From NCBI RefSeq assembly GCF_001613545.1, contig NZ_BDCO01000002.1:2914001-2978000 (forward strand): a stretch of 64,000 nucleotides of DNA, given 5' to 3'. The stretch's first letter is position 1. Every line of letters starts with the position of its first letter. This DNA is from Terrimicrobium sacchariphilum. GTDB taxonomy: Bacteria; Verrucomicrobiota; Verrucomicrobiia; Chthoniobacterales; Terrimicrobiaceae. Below, in pieces: positions 8,428 to 16,505 of this stretch. The notes beneath the pieces were generated by a model. It made no database searches and had not been told where the DNA came from. It saw only the letters and a list, made by a program, of their open reading frames with translations. The position numbers and the translations under genes are program-made.

Positions 8428-8985
8428 ATGAGACTCGTCGTCGCAGCCACCGGAGCGAGCGGCTCCATCTACCTGCAGCGCCTGCTTCACTATCTCGGAA
8501 ACGGCGACCATGAAGTCCATTTCATCGCCAGCCCCTACGCGCGGCAGGTGATTCACGAGGAACTGGGGAAACTCGCTCTGCCCGAGGGAACCATCGAGCA
8601 TTCGGATAAAAGCATGAATGCCCCCTTCGCGAGCGGCAGCGCGAAGTTCGACGCCATGGTCGTCGTGCCATGCTCGATGGGAACGATGGCCCGCATCGCC
8701 CACGGCACCAGTGAGTCCCTCATTCTCCGCGCCGCCGATGTCTTCCTCAAGGAGCGGCGCAAGCTCATCCTCGTCCCGCGCGAAACGCCATGGAACCTCA
8801 TCCATGCCCGCAACGCCGTCGCGGTGGTCGAGGCAGGCGCGATTCTCCTTCCCGCCTCCCCCTCATTCTACAGCCTGCCCAAGTCCTTCGAGGAACTCGC
8901 CGATACCGTCGTCTGGCGCATCCTCGACCAGATCGGCATCGACGCGCCGAACGCCTGCCGCTGGCGGGAGACTCCCGAGGTCTGA
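8428..8985 (+). CDS. ubiX: Flavin prenyltransferase UbiX
   Basis: A 185-residue protein matching UbiX/Pad1, which prenylates FMN to give the cofactor of UbiD-type decarboxylases. The N-terminal flavin-binding loop is VVAATGASGSIYLQRLL. The VVVPCSMGTMARIAHGTS segment, ILRAADVFLKERRKLILVPRETP and the C-terminal helix with RILDQIGID are family-typical. Length is normal. No ubiD gene is present in the window, although a UbiB-family kinase occurs at 16.5-18.2 kb. Start at 8428 follows the STAS gene by 5 bases. Confidence 0.92.
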   Translation: MRLVVAATGASGSIYLQRLLHYLGNGDHEVHFIASPYARQVIHEELGKLALPEGTIEHSDKSMNAPFASGSAKFDAMVVVPCSMGTMARIAHGTSESLILRAADVFLKERRKLILVPRETPWNLIHARNAVAVVEAGAILLPASPSFYSLPKSFEELADTVVWRILDQIGIDAPNACRWRETPEV

Positions 8986-9042
8986 GGCGCATTTTATCCG
9001 AGCCAATCAAGACGCTGGATTATTGCGGCGGCAGCAGGCATC

Positions 9043-9759
9043 ATGTTCCGCCAGATGCTCGATCTGATTGAAAAACTGCTGACCCTGCAGGATCGCGACC
9101 AGCGCCTGCGTGCCCTCCAGACCGAACTTGCGAACCTTCCCCAGGAACGCGCCGCCAAGGAAAAGCTCATTGCTGATTCCGCCGCCCGCTTGGAGAAAGC
9201 CAAAACCCGCGCCAAGGAAATCGAGGTCGAGAAACGCAACCTGGAAACCGAGGCGCAAGCCAAGCGCGACTCCATCGCCCGCTATCGTCAGCAGCAGCTC
9301 CAAACCCGCAAAAACGAAGAGTACTCCGCCCTCGCCCACGAAATCGAAGCCGCGGAGAAAGTCATTTCCTCCATCGAGGATCGCGAGCTTGAGCTCATGG
9401 ACGAAGCCGAGCGCCTGAAGCCGGAAATTTCCGCCGCTGAGAAAACTCATTCCGAGGAGAAGACCAAGATCGAGCTCGTGATCAAGAGCCTCGACGAAAA
9501 GAAAGGCAATCTCGAATCCCGCATCGGCGAGGTCAAAAAAGAGCGCGATGCCGCCACCGCAGGTATCGACGAGGACGTACTCGACCGCTACCAGCGCCTT
9601 TTCAAGACCAAGAACGGCAATCCGGTGGTCGCTCTGGAACACGAGGTCTGCATGGGTTGCCACATGAAGGTGACCACCCAGACCGTCGTGCAGGTCAAGG
9701 CTCATACTGATGTGATCCACTGCCCGCAGTGCGGTCGCATGCTGTACATCCCGGCCTGA
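9043..9759 (+). CDS. Coiled-coil C4 zinc-ribbon protein (CdsZ/DUF164-like)
   Basis: A 238-residue soluble protein. Residues about 5-180 are a long, highly charged helical hairpin rich in Lys, Glu and Ala. The C-terminus carries a four-cysteine zinc ribbon, CMGCHMKV and CPQCGRMLY (about residues 203-234). This is the layout of the zf-RING_7/DUF164 family, named CdsZ in chlamydiae and widespread in bacteria. The molecular role is poorly known, with suggestions including nucleic-acid or secretion-related scaffolding. An ATG 12 bases further in (MLDLIEKLL) is a possible alternative start. It follows ubiX by 57 bases. Confidence 0.85.
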   Translation: MFRQMLDLIEKLLTLQDRDQRLRALQTELANLPQERAAKEKLIADSAARLEKAKTRAKEIEVEKRNLETEAQAKRDSIARYRQQQLQTRKNEEYSALAHEIEAAEKVISSIEDRELELMDEAERLKPEISAAEKTHSEEKTKIELVIKSLDEKKGNLESRIGEVKKERDAATAGIDEDVLDRYQRLFKTKNGNPVVALEHEVCMGCHMKVTTQTVVQVKAHTDVIHCPQCGRMLYIPA

Positions 9760-9908
9760 TTTCGCACTCCGCCCTGGAGGCGGTGAAAAAAAACGGCAAC
9801 GCGGATTTGCGCCCGGAGCCGTATAGAGTATTGTAACAAACTCGCCACGTTGCCGATGCGCCCTTGCTTTGGGTTCGATTAGCACGTATCTACCCCAACC
9901 CCAACCTT

Positions 9909-9913
9909 GGAGG
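9909..9913 (+). promoter_or_regulatory. Ribosome-binding site for the M14-like gene
   Basis: GGAGG at 9909-9913 stands 7 bases before the ATG at 9921. It decides the start of the following gene, because the same frame is open back to 9864 but the upstream part lacks both a Shine-Dalgarno match and protein-like composition. Confidence 0.7.
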
Positions 9914-9920
9914 CACTACC

Positions 9921-10715
9921 ATGGAAACACTGACCGACCGCAAAATCTCGCATCACTACGAGTCTGGAAAACAGGACCTGGAAAGTCTGATAGCCCCGCT
10001 CATTGAGCTCTCCGAGGAGTCGTCATCTCTCGTCGTCGGCTATGGCCTCGGCCAGAGCGCTTCCCGGGACGAGATGATCCCGTATTTTCACGTCTGCGGC
10101 TCCTACACCGACCAGTCGCCTGTCCGCGTCCTTCTCATTGGAGGATGGGCTGGCACGGAATCTGTCACGCCCTACGTCGCGGCCCGGGTCGTTGCGGCAT
10201 TGGAATCAAAACTCCGCCTTGTTGCCGGGATCGAAATCACCGCCTACCCTGTCGCCAATCTGGACGCCCATCGCGCCGGGGAATACGTCACCCGCGACCA
10301 GCAGAATGACAGCGCCAAGTGCTGGGAAGATTCCTCGCTCAATCACATCAAGGTGCTGGAGAATGAACTCAAGCGCTACGACTTCGACCTCGTGATCGTG
10401 CTGCGGGAGAACATGCGCGCCCATGAGGCTCAGGTCGAGGCCTGGCTGGTGGAAGATGAGCAGAAATCCGTCCTCTCGGCGGCTCTCGACAACCTCGGTT
10501 CCGTCGGGCACTCGTTCAATTGGAAGGCCAATCCGGTCCGCCCGGTCTATCCTCGCACGTTCACGCCGATTCCCCATGCGGAAAGGCAGCCTGCCGAGAT
10601 CATCATCGGTCTCCCGGGAGCGCGCGATACTTACGATCAAGCCCAGGAAGGCCTCGGCCTCATCCTGAGCCTGGCTCACGCCGTCCGGCAGGCCCGGAAC
10701 GAAGGTCGGCTCTAG
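9921..10715 (+). CDS. M14 carboxypeptidase-like protein, catalytic motif incomplete
   Basis: A 264-residue soluble protein. The order of elements, a strand with VRVLLIGGWAGTES, then EITAYPVANLDAHRAGEY (like the 'NPDG-x-R' turn of M14 peptidases), and later a long helix with VIVLRENMRAHEAQVEA, suggests the zinc carboxypeptidase M14/AstE-like fold. The usual HxxE zinc motif appears as GGWAGTE, with Trp where the His ligand is expected, so activity is doubtful. No signal peptide is visible. A strong GGAGG site sets the start. This assignment is tentative and it may instead be an uncharacterised lineage-specific family. Confidence 0.5.
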   Translation: METLTDRKISHHYESGKQDLESLIAPLIELSEESSSLVVGYGLGQSASRDEMIPYFHVCGSYTDQSPVRVLLIGGWAGTESVTPYVAARVVAALESKLRLVAGIEITAYPVANLDAHRAGEYVTRDQQNDSAKCWEDSSLNHIKVLENELKRYDFDLVIVLRENMRAHEAQVEAWLVEDEQKSVLSAALDNLGSVGHSFNWKANPVRPVYPRTFTPIPHAERQPAEIIIGLPGARDTYDQAQEGLGLILSLAHAVRQARNEGRL

Positions 10716-10732
10716 GCTGATCCCTCTCCAAT

Positions 10733-10766
10733 GAGAATGGCCGCCCGATGAGACGGCCATCTTCTC
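10733..10766 (+). terminator. Bulged hairpin after the M14-like gene
   Basis: GAGAA-TGGCCG pairs with CGGCCA-TC-TTCTC around a 10-base loop, giving an 11-base-pair stem with a 2-base bulge. It lies 18 bases after the stop at 10715. There is no uridine tract, so it may be a transcript-end stabiliser rather than a true intrinsic terminator. Confidence 0.35.
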
Positions 10767-10854
10767 GCCGATCTCGATTTCTTCATCGAGTTGTTGCGAC
10801 AACGGCTCCGACGCGCTTTTTCTTCGCCAGATCGTCAGATATTCTTTCTGGACG

Positions 10855-11877
10855 ATGAGTAAACGTGTCGGACTGATGGGTTGCGGCCAGGTAGCGGCGT
10901 ATGGCCACATACCAGCGATCTTTGCGACGCCGGATCTCGACCTTTTCGCCGTATTCGAGCCAGACCCGGATCGAGCCAGGGAAATCCCGCATCGCTTTGG
11001 GATTCCGTTTGCCTTTTCTCGAGCGGAGGATTTTTTCGCCTCAGGCATCGAGGCGGTTACGATTACCTCTCCTGCACCGTGCCACCGGGAAAACGTCCTG
11101 GATTGCGCGCGGCACGGCCTGCCGGTGCTCTGCGAAAAGCCCCTGGCCATCAATAAGGAGGAAGGCGACGAGATGGTCGCAGCCATGCGAAACGCGGGCC
11201 GATCGTTTTATGCCGGGTTTTGCTACCGATTCAGCCCCGCTGCCTTAAAAATCCGGGACCTTGTCCGCAGCGACGTAATCGGACGTGTACGCTCCCTCCG
11301 CCTTATCTACAACTGGCATCTGCACGGGAAATACGAGACCTCCTGCGACGGAGTGAAGACCCTGCAAAAGCGACGGGAAGCCCGTATGGAGGAAGGCGGT
11401 CCCATGGTGGATTGCGGCACGCACCAGATCGATCTCGCTCATTTCTGGCTCAACTCACCCGTGACCCGATTCGCTGGCCACGGAGCCTGGGTGGATGACT
11501 ATCAGGCTCCCGACCACATGTGGCTCCATCTCGACCACGCCAATGGCGCACATACTGCGGTGGAGATCAGCTACGCCTACACACACACGGCCCAAAATCG
11601 CCGCTCCGAATTTATTTACGAACTCATCGGCACCGACGGAATCATCCGCTACGACCGCGAGGCGGAGAGCTTTTTCATGGAAAACTCGACCGGCCGCCAC
11701 GACTTCTCCTTTACGCCGGAGAAGGATTTCATCGGCCTCTATCGGGAATGGGCCGCTGCGCTGACCTCTGGAAAATCCGACCTGCTGACCACCGCTGAAG
11801 AAGGCGTCCACGTCGCCGACCTGGCCCGCCGCGCAACGGATGAGGCGATTGCCACGCGCGTCCTGCTGCGGAGCTGA
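10855..11877 (+). CDS. Gfo/Idh/MocA-family NAD(P)-dependent oxidoreductase
   Basis: A 340-residue protein with an N-terminal Rossmann fold (VGLMGCGQVAAYGHIPAI, residues about 5-22) and the family hallmark VLCEKPLAINKEE near residue 95. A C-terminal alpha/beta catalytic domain follows, with the substrate-binding His-containing segment MVDCGTHQIDLAHFWL. Members oxidise or reduce sugars, inositols or aminosugars with NAD(P), and the substrate here is unknown. The gene stands alone between a hairpin upstream and a clear terminator downstream, so it is probably monocistronic. Confidence 0.9.
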   Translation: MSKRVGLMGCGQVAAYGHIPAIFATPDLDLFAVFEPDPDRAREIPHRFGIPFAFSRAEDFFASGIEAVTITSPAPCHRENVLDCARHGLPVLCEKPLAINKEEGDEMVAAMRNAGRSFYAGFCYRFSPAALKIRDLVRSDVIGRVRSLRLIYNWHLHGKYETSCDGVKTLQKRREARMEEGGPMVDCGTHQIDLAHFWLNSPVTRFAGHGAWVDDYQAPDHMWLHLDHANGAHTAVEISYAYTHTAQNRRSEFIYELIGTDGIIRYDREAESFFMENSTGRHDFSFTPEKDFIGLYREWAAALTSGKSDLLTTAEEGVHVADLARRATDEAIATRVLLRS

Positions 11878-11936
11878 GTCAAGAGCGAGCCGCCGGGCTT
11901 CGTCCCACGACAAAGCGTCTCTCCCGAAAAGAATGC

Positions 11937-11977
11937 GTGGCAGGCGCCCCCTGATCCGTGGCGCCTGCCACACTTTT
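11937..11977. terminator. Intrinsic terminator between convergent genes
   Basis: A perfect 12-base inverted repeat, GTGGCAGGCGCC (11937-11948) and GGCGCCTGCCAC (11960-11971), with an 11-base loop, is followed on the plus strand by ACTTTT. It lies in the 224-base gap between the oxidoreductase (plus) and the TPR gene (minus). The rest of that gap shows no open reading frame of note and contains an AT-rich stretch near 12050-12110. Confidence 0.75.
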
Positions 11978-12101
11978 CCCTCCGGCATTTATCCGGTTCC
12001 TCCTAGTCGAGCTATTCCCTGGCCCTTTGCTCCCTGCCCTCCTCGAACAAATTGAATAACGACTTACTTAGTCGCTTATTTGAAAATCGCAAGAATTTTT
12101 C

Positions 12102-13172
12102 TCATTTTTCCGAGTAAAACTCCGCCAGCTTCGGCTCCTTGGCGAAACGGCGCATGGCCGGATCATTGATCAAGTAAATGAAGAGCTCCCGGTCCATGAG
12201 GGGTTGTGTCTTTCTCAGCAGGTCTGCGGCCTGGTCAAAATCACCTCGTTTCATCGCGGCGTAAGCGGCTGGCAAAAGCTCACGCGGGTCGTTGGTCGAC
12301 GTTTGTTGCGGCGGGAGGTCGACCGCTGCGAGACTTTCGAGCCGCAGCAGTCGCGAGGTGATGTCCATCACGAGGTGGCTGTCCATGGGATTCAGGCGGG
12401 CCTTGGCAGCCTCGATCTCCTGGAGCGCCTCCTGCCGATTCCCTTGGTAACGCAGCAGCGTCGCCAGCTCGAAATGCGGGTACGGATTTGCCGGATCGAC
12501 GGCCATGGCCTCGCGAAGGAAGGATTCGGCGCGCCTGCGAGGATCGACCATCGCCATTTGCGTGCGGTCGCTCGCCTTTTGCGTTTCCACCACCGCCAGC
12601 AAGGCCAGCGAGTCGGACACTCTTTCCTTCAACGAAATGGATTCATTTGCTGCGGTCGACGCCAGTTGTCTATCCCCGTTCTGCAGTCCCGCCAGTGCGA
12701 GCAAATAGGCGACTGACGGGTGAGAGCCGCTCTGGCTTTTCAGATCGGAAAGGATCGTGATGGCTTCCGATGGATTCCCGCTGCGCAGCATCTGCAATGC
12801 CCGGTTCAGGGCCAACATTTGCTCCTCGGAAGCCAGGGCGGGAATCCGCTGCGCAGCGGCGTGTTCAGCCGCCCGCTCCGAGGCTTGCCCAAGCCTGTAT
12901 CCCGCATACCCGGTAGCGACCACGGCTATCAGCATCAGCATGGCTGCTCCAGCGATGAATGGCCATGGTAGAAGCCCTGCCTTCTTTTCTGCAGCCGCTT
13001 CGCCCGGAGCGAGAGGTGGAACTGCCTCAGATTCCTTCGCCTCCCCGGCGGCGCGTTTCAAAGCCTCGTGAGATGCCAGCTGTCGGGGACGGAAGAGCGT
13101 GGAACGTCCGGCACGATCGCTTCGTTCAAAGCGACGTTCCGGACGTATCGGCTCGTTGGTTGTCTCGGACAT
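12102..13172 (-). CDS. Membrane-anchored TPR protein
   Basis: A 356-residue protein with a basic, disordered N-terminus, one hydrophobic segment at about residues 67-92 (PWPFIAGAAMLMLIAVVATG) and a helical C-terminal part with TPR-like repeats, such as ALNRALQMLRSGNPSEAITI and FLREAMAVDPANPYPHFELA. It is probably anchored in the inner membrane with the repeats on the far side. TPR repeats mediate protein-protein contact, and no enzyme domain is visible. The gene is divergent from recF with 137 bases between the starts and is convergent with the oxidoreductase across the terminator at 11937. Confidence 0.75.
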   Translation of the reverse strand: MSETTNEPIRPERRFERSDRAGRSTLFRPRQLASHEALKRAAGEAKESEAVPPLAPGEAAAEKKAGLLPWPFIAGAAMLMLIAVVATGYAGYRLGQASERAAEHAAAQRIPALASEEQMLALNRALQMLRSGNPSEAITILSDLKSQSGSHPSVAYLLALAGLQNGDRQLASTAANESISLKERVSDSLALLAVVETQKASDRTQMAMVDPRRRAESFLREAMAVDPANPYPHFELATLLRYQGNRQEALQEIEAAKARLNPMDSHLVMDITSRLLRLESLAAVDLPPQQTSTNDPRELLPAAYAAMKRGDFDQAADLLRKTQPLMDRELFIYLINDPAMRRFAKEPKLAEFYSEK

Positions 13173-13309
13173 ATCCCACCTTCCCGCAAGTCTCCGGGAA
13201 ATTCCCCATGTCGGTCAAATGGCGGTGAGTTACGCTTCCGTAACAATCCGTGAAAACGAAAGCGATCAGGCCGCTTGCCGCCCCTCCGGCAACCTTCTAG
13301 ATATTTCCG

Positions 13310-14356
13310 ATGCTCCGAGACCTCCGGCTGCGAGATTTTCGCTGTTTTGAATCCCTGCACTTCACGCCCGAGCCGGGGCTGAACTTCATCATCGGAGCCA
13401 ATGCCCAGGGAAAAACCTCCATTCTCGAGGCAGCATGTGTTCTTTTGCGTCTCCAGTCTCCCAAGGCAGGCTCCCTCGGGGAAACCGTACGCTTCGGACA
13501 GTCGGCTTTCGGCCTCGATGGCCACTGGGAAACCCGGCACCTCCATCTCAAATACGAGAACGCACTCAAGTCCTTCGCGCTGGATTCCAAAAACCAGTCC
13601 CGCTCCGGTGACTATCTCTCGGTGGGACGAGTAGCGTGGATCGGGAACGACGACCTGCAGCTCGTCCGGGGCTCCGGCACGCATCGCCGCCGCTACCTTG
13701 ATTTCCTGGGAGCACAGATTGCCGAGGGTTATCTCAAGACATTGCGCTCCTACGAGCGGGCATTGCGATCCCGCAATGCGCTGCTGAAAGACAATCGCCC
13801 GCGCCGGGAAATTGCAGCATTCGACCAACCGCTCGTGGAATACGGGCAGGCGCTGCTGGACTGGCGGCAGGAATTCTGCCGGGTACTGGAGCCGCTGATC
13901 GCCGCATCCTACACCCGAATCTCAGGCGGAGCCGAAACCATCCACATCGAGTATGTGCCCGGCTCCAACGGCGATCTGAAATCCGCGCTTGCCGCCAGCC
14001 TGGAGGAGGAGTCCCGCCTGCGCAGCACGGTCACCGGCCCGCATCGGGACGACGTGCGTGTACTGCTGGGCGATAAACCGGCCGCGATCTACGCGTCGGA
14101 GGGTCAGCAGCGGTCTGTCGCTCTGGCGTTAAAGCTCGGGCAGGCGGCAGAATTGGCCGCCGCCACCCAGACTCCCCCGCTCTACCTGATCGACGACGTC
14201 TTCGGAGAACTCGACCCCGCACGTCGGAACAACCTCATGGCGGCCCTGCCGCCCGAAGCGCAGAAGATCATCACGTCGACCACGCTGGACTGGCACCGCT
14301 CGGAAATGAGCGGCGCCATATTCCAGCTGGCGGATGGTGTACTCAGCCGGACCTAA
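13310..14356 (+). CDS. recF: DNA replication and repair protein RecF
   Basis: A 348-residue ABC-like ATPase that loads RecA at gapped DNA with RecO and RecR. It opens with the typical MLRDLRLRDFRCFESLHF, has Walker A GANAQGKTS at 29-37, the VTGPHRDDVRVLLG segment, the ABC signature region SEGQQRSVALALKLG and Walker B LYLIDDVFGELD. Length is close to the usual 360. In many bacteria recF sits with dnaA-dnaN-gyrB. Here it is alone, divergent from a TPR gene and convergent with an aminotransferase 4 bases downstream. Confidence 0.93.
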   Translation: MLRDLRLRDFRCFESLHFTPEPGLNFIIGANAQGKTSILEAACVLLRLQSPKAGSLGETVRFGQSAFGLDGHWETRHLHLKYENALKSFALDSKNQSRSGDYLSVGRVAWIGNDDLQLVRGSGTHRRRYLDFLGAQIAEGYLKTLRSYERALRSRNALLKDNRPRREIAAFDQPLVEYGQALLDWRQEFCRVLEPLIAASYTRISGGAETIHIEYVPGSNGDLKSALAASLEEESRLRSTVTGPHRDDVRVLLGDKPAAIYASEGQQRSVALALKLGQAAELAAATQTPPLYLIDDVFGELDPARRNNLMAALPPEAQKIITSTTLDWHRSEMSGAIFQLADGVLSRT

Positions 14357-14360
14357 GAAA

Positions 14361-15542
14361 TCAGGCGGCGGCTTCGCTCACGCGGAGTTCCTCGCAGAAC
14401 TCGCCGATGCGCTCGATGGCGATCTTGATCTGGTCGAGAGCGGTGGCATAGCTGCAACGCACATGCCCCTCGCCACTCGGTCCAAAGGCGCTGCCGGGTA
14501 CGACGGCGACTTTCTTCTCCCTCAACAGACGCAATGAGAACTCCCGGCTGGAGAGCCCCATCGTGGAAATCTTCGGGAAGACATAGAACGCTCCGCGCGG
14601 CCGGAAGCACTCCAGCCCGAGATCGTTAAACCCGCGCACGATGTAGTTGCGGCGCAGTTCGTACTCTCGGCGCATGGATACCATGCTCTGCTCGCCGCGC
14701 TCCAGGGCCTCGACCGCAGCCTCCTGCCCCATGATGGAAGCACAGAGGATGGAGTATTGGTGAATCTTCATCATCGCCTCGATCAGCTCGACCGGGGCGC
14801 AGACGAAACCGATACGCCAGCCGGTCATGGCATAGGCCTTCGAAACGCCGTGCAGGAGAACGGTGCGCTCCTTCATTCCCGGCACGGCCGCGATGGAGAA
14901 GTGCTGCTTCCCGTCATAGGTCAGCTCGCTGTAGATTTCGTCAGTCAATACGACGATGTCGTGCTTGATGCAGACGGCGGCGATCTCCTCGAGCTCCTCG
15001 GGCGGCATGGCCGCGCCAGTGGGATTCGTGGGGAAGTTCAGCATGAGCACGCGCGTTTTCGGCGTGATCGCCTTCTCGATCGCCTCGGCTTTGAGGATGA
15101 AATTGTCCTCCGCATACGTCGGAATCGCGCGGGCCACGCCTCCGGCCAGCGTGATACTCGGCGCGTAGGAAACGTAACACGGCTCGTGATAAAGCACCTC
15201 GTCGCCGGGGTTGAGCAGCGCGCGCAGGGCGATATCGATCGCCTCGGAGACGCCGATGGAGACCAGCACCTCGCTCAGCGGCTCATAGCGCACGTGGAAG
15301 TGGTCATACACGTAATCCGAGATGGTGCGGCGCAGGCGCGGCAGGCCCAGGTTGGAGGTATAGCCTGTACGACCCTTCTCCAAAGAGTAGATGGCAGCCT
15401 CGCGGATGTGCCAGGGCGTGGCAAAATCCGGCTCGCCGATGCCGAGCGAAATCACGTCGCCCATCGTCTGGACGACCTCAAAGAAATCGCGAATCCCGGA
15501 ACGCGGGATCTCGCGCACAGTGTCAGCAATGCGAATGCTCAT
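14361..15542 (-). CDS. PLP-dependent class I aminotransferase
   Basis: A 393-residue fold-type I aminotransferase. Marks include IGEPDFATP near residue 35, NFPTNPTGA (about 169-177), the Asp-x-x-Tyr pair DEIYSELTY, and the PLP lysine K235 in GVSKAYAMTGWRIGF. A C-terminal Arg sits in HVRCSYA. It belongs to the aspartate/aromatic/PatA-type subgroup. The exact amino acid is not predictable, but amino-acid or diaminopimelate metabolism is likely. The gene overlaps by 4 bases (ATGA, 15539-15542) the stop of the Lrp-type regulator gene upstream, which may therefore regulate it. Confidence 0.9.
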   Translation of the reverse strand: MSIRIADTVREIPRSGIRDFFEVVQTMGDVISLGIGEPDFATPWHIREAAIYSLEKGRTGYTSNLGLPRLRRTISDYVYDHFHVRYEPLSEVLVSIGVSEAIDIALRALLNPGDEVLYHEPCYVSYAPSITLAGGVARAIPTYAEDNFILKAEAIEKAITPKTRVLMLNFPTNPTGAAMPPEELEEIAAVCIKHDIVVLTDEIYSELTYDGKQHFSIAAVPGMKERTVLLHGVSKAYAMTGWRIGFVCAPVELIEAMMKIHQYSILCASIMGQEAAVEALERGEQSMVSMRREYELRRNYIVRGFNDLGLECFRPRGAFYVFPKISTMGLSSREFSLRLLREKKVAVVPGSAFGPSGEGHVRCSYATALDQIKIAIERIGEFCEELRVSEAAA

Positions 15543-16018
15543 GGCGTGACCGCGAGGCGTTCCGGTGTGAGCTCGACCTGATGGAAGGCTCCGTTTTCCT
15601 TGTAGGTCTTGAGGCGGAAATGGGTCGCGGTCGACTGCACGGCCTCGACCGTGCTGAGCTTCTCAGCCACAAAGGCGGCGACGGCTCGCAGGTTGCGAGC
15701 CTCCAGGACGATGAGCAGGTCGTAACCTCCGCTCATGAGATAGCAGGTCTGCACCTCCTCAAACTTGGCGATGCGGGCTGCGATACGGTCAAAGCCGCCG
15801 TCCCGCTCAGGAGTGATCTTGACCTCAATGACCGCCGTGACCGAATCCGTGTCCCACTTGTTGTGGTTCACGATGGCCTGGTAACCAAGGATGATGCCGT
15901 CCTTTTCCAAGCGGGCGATCTCGGCCTGCACTTGTTCGACGGAAAGGTCGAGCATACGGGCGATGTCCTCACGTGGAGTGAGGGCGTTCTTTTGCAGGAT
16001 ATCGATCAATGCTTGCAT
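15539..16018 (-). CDS. Lrp/AsnC-family transcriptional regulator
   Basis: A 159-residue protein with an N-terminal AsnC-type winged helix-turn-helix (residues about 1-50, ALTPREDIARMLDLSVEQVQ then LEKDGIILGYQAIVN) and a C-terminal RAM ligand-binding domain (about 65-140, with YLMSGGYDLLIVLEARNL). Such regulators bind amino acids and control amino-acid metabolism genes. It is first in a two-gene unit with the aminotransferase, joined by an ATGA overlap. It is divergent from the histone-like gene with 68 bases between start codons. Confidence 0.9.
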   Translation of the reverse strand: MQALIDILQKNALTPREDIARMLDLSVEQVQAEIARLEKDGIILGYQAIVNHNKWDTDSVTAVIEVKITPERDGGFDRIAARIAKFEEVQTCYLMSGGYDLLIVLEARNLRAVAAFVAEKLSTVEAVQSTATHFRLKTYKENGAFHQVELTPERLAVTP

Positions 16019-16086
16019 GGAAAGGAGGCATCATTACGCCCCTAACGCTGCTTGGCAAGCGCACGACAAGAGGTTACGTTGTCGCC

Positions 16087-16443
16087 ATGGCTAAGAAACC
16101 CACGAAAAAAGCCGCCTCCAAGTCCCCCAAGAAACCCGCAGCCGCCAAAGCTGCCCCGAAGACCAAGACGGCGAAGAAAACCACCAAGCCCGCCGCTACG
16201 AAGTCCTCCACCCGCCCGCTCGGCGCCCGTGAGCAGAAGCTCGCCAACAGTGCGCTGAAGCTCGTCGACGAAGCCGCCGCGCTCCTCCGCAAGGGCATCA
16301 ACACCACGGCCGACGTGTCGGAAAAGAACCGCCTCGCCGCCAAGAAGCGCGCCCACGGCCTTCTGAACAAGGCAACCTCCTCGCTGAGCAGCATCCTCGG
16401 AAGCAGCTCCGACGCCCTGCACAAGGTCATCGGCAAAATCTAA
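16087..16443 (+). CDS. Histone H1/Hc1-like lysine-rich DNA-binding protein
   Basis: A 118-residue very basic protein. Residues 1 to about 50 are almost entirely Lys, Ala, Pro, Thr and Ser with KKPTKKAASK and AAKAAPKTKTAKK-type runs, like eukaryotic H1 tails and chlamydial Hc1. Residues about 55-118 form a helical domain (KLVDEAAALLRKGINT, LAAKKRAHGLLNKAT) that resembles the Hc1 helical part. It probably coats DNA as a nucleoid protein. The ATG at 16087 is chosen because the upstream extension in the same frame is not basic and would overlap the Lrp gene. A strong terminator follows at once. Confidence 0.75.
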   Translation: MAKKPTKKAASKSPKKPAAAKAAPKTKTAKKTTKPAATKSSTRPLGAREQKLANSALKLVDEAAALLRKGINTTADVSEKNRLAAKKRAHGLLNKATSSLSSILGSSSDALHKVIGKI

Positions 16444-16465
16444 CCTACACTCTTCAATCTCTCAG

Positions 16466-16495
16466 GCGCCGGTGGTTTCCACCGGCGCTTTTTTT
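16466..16495 (+). terminator. Strong intrinsic terminator after the histone-like gene
   Basis: GCGCCGGTGG (16466-16475), loop TTT, CCACCGGCGC (16479-16488), then seven T residues at 16489-16495. It is a textbook Rho-independent terminator 22 bases after the stop at 16443, consistent with a short, highly expressed single-gene transcript. Confidence 0.92.
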
Positions 16496-16505
16496 ATGCC
16501 CTCGG

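Noticed and set aside
9773-9797. CCGCC-N5-GGCGG hairpin followed by an A run
   Set aside because: The stem is only 5 base pairs and the run is A on the plus strand. On the minus strand there is no gene ending there, so it is not a terminator.
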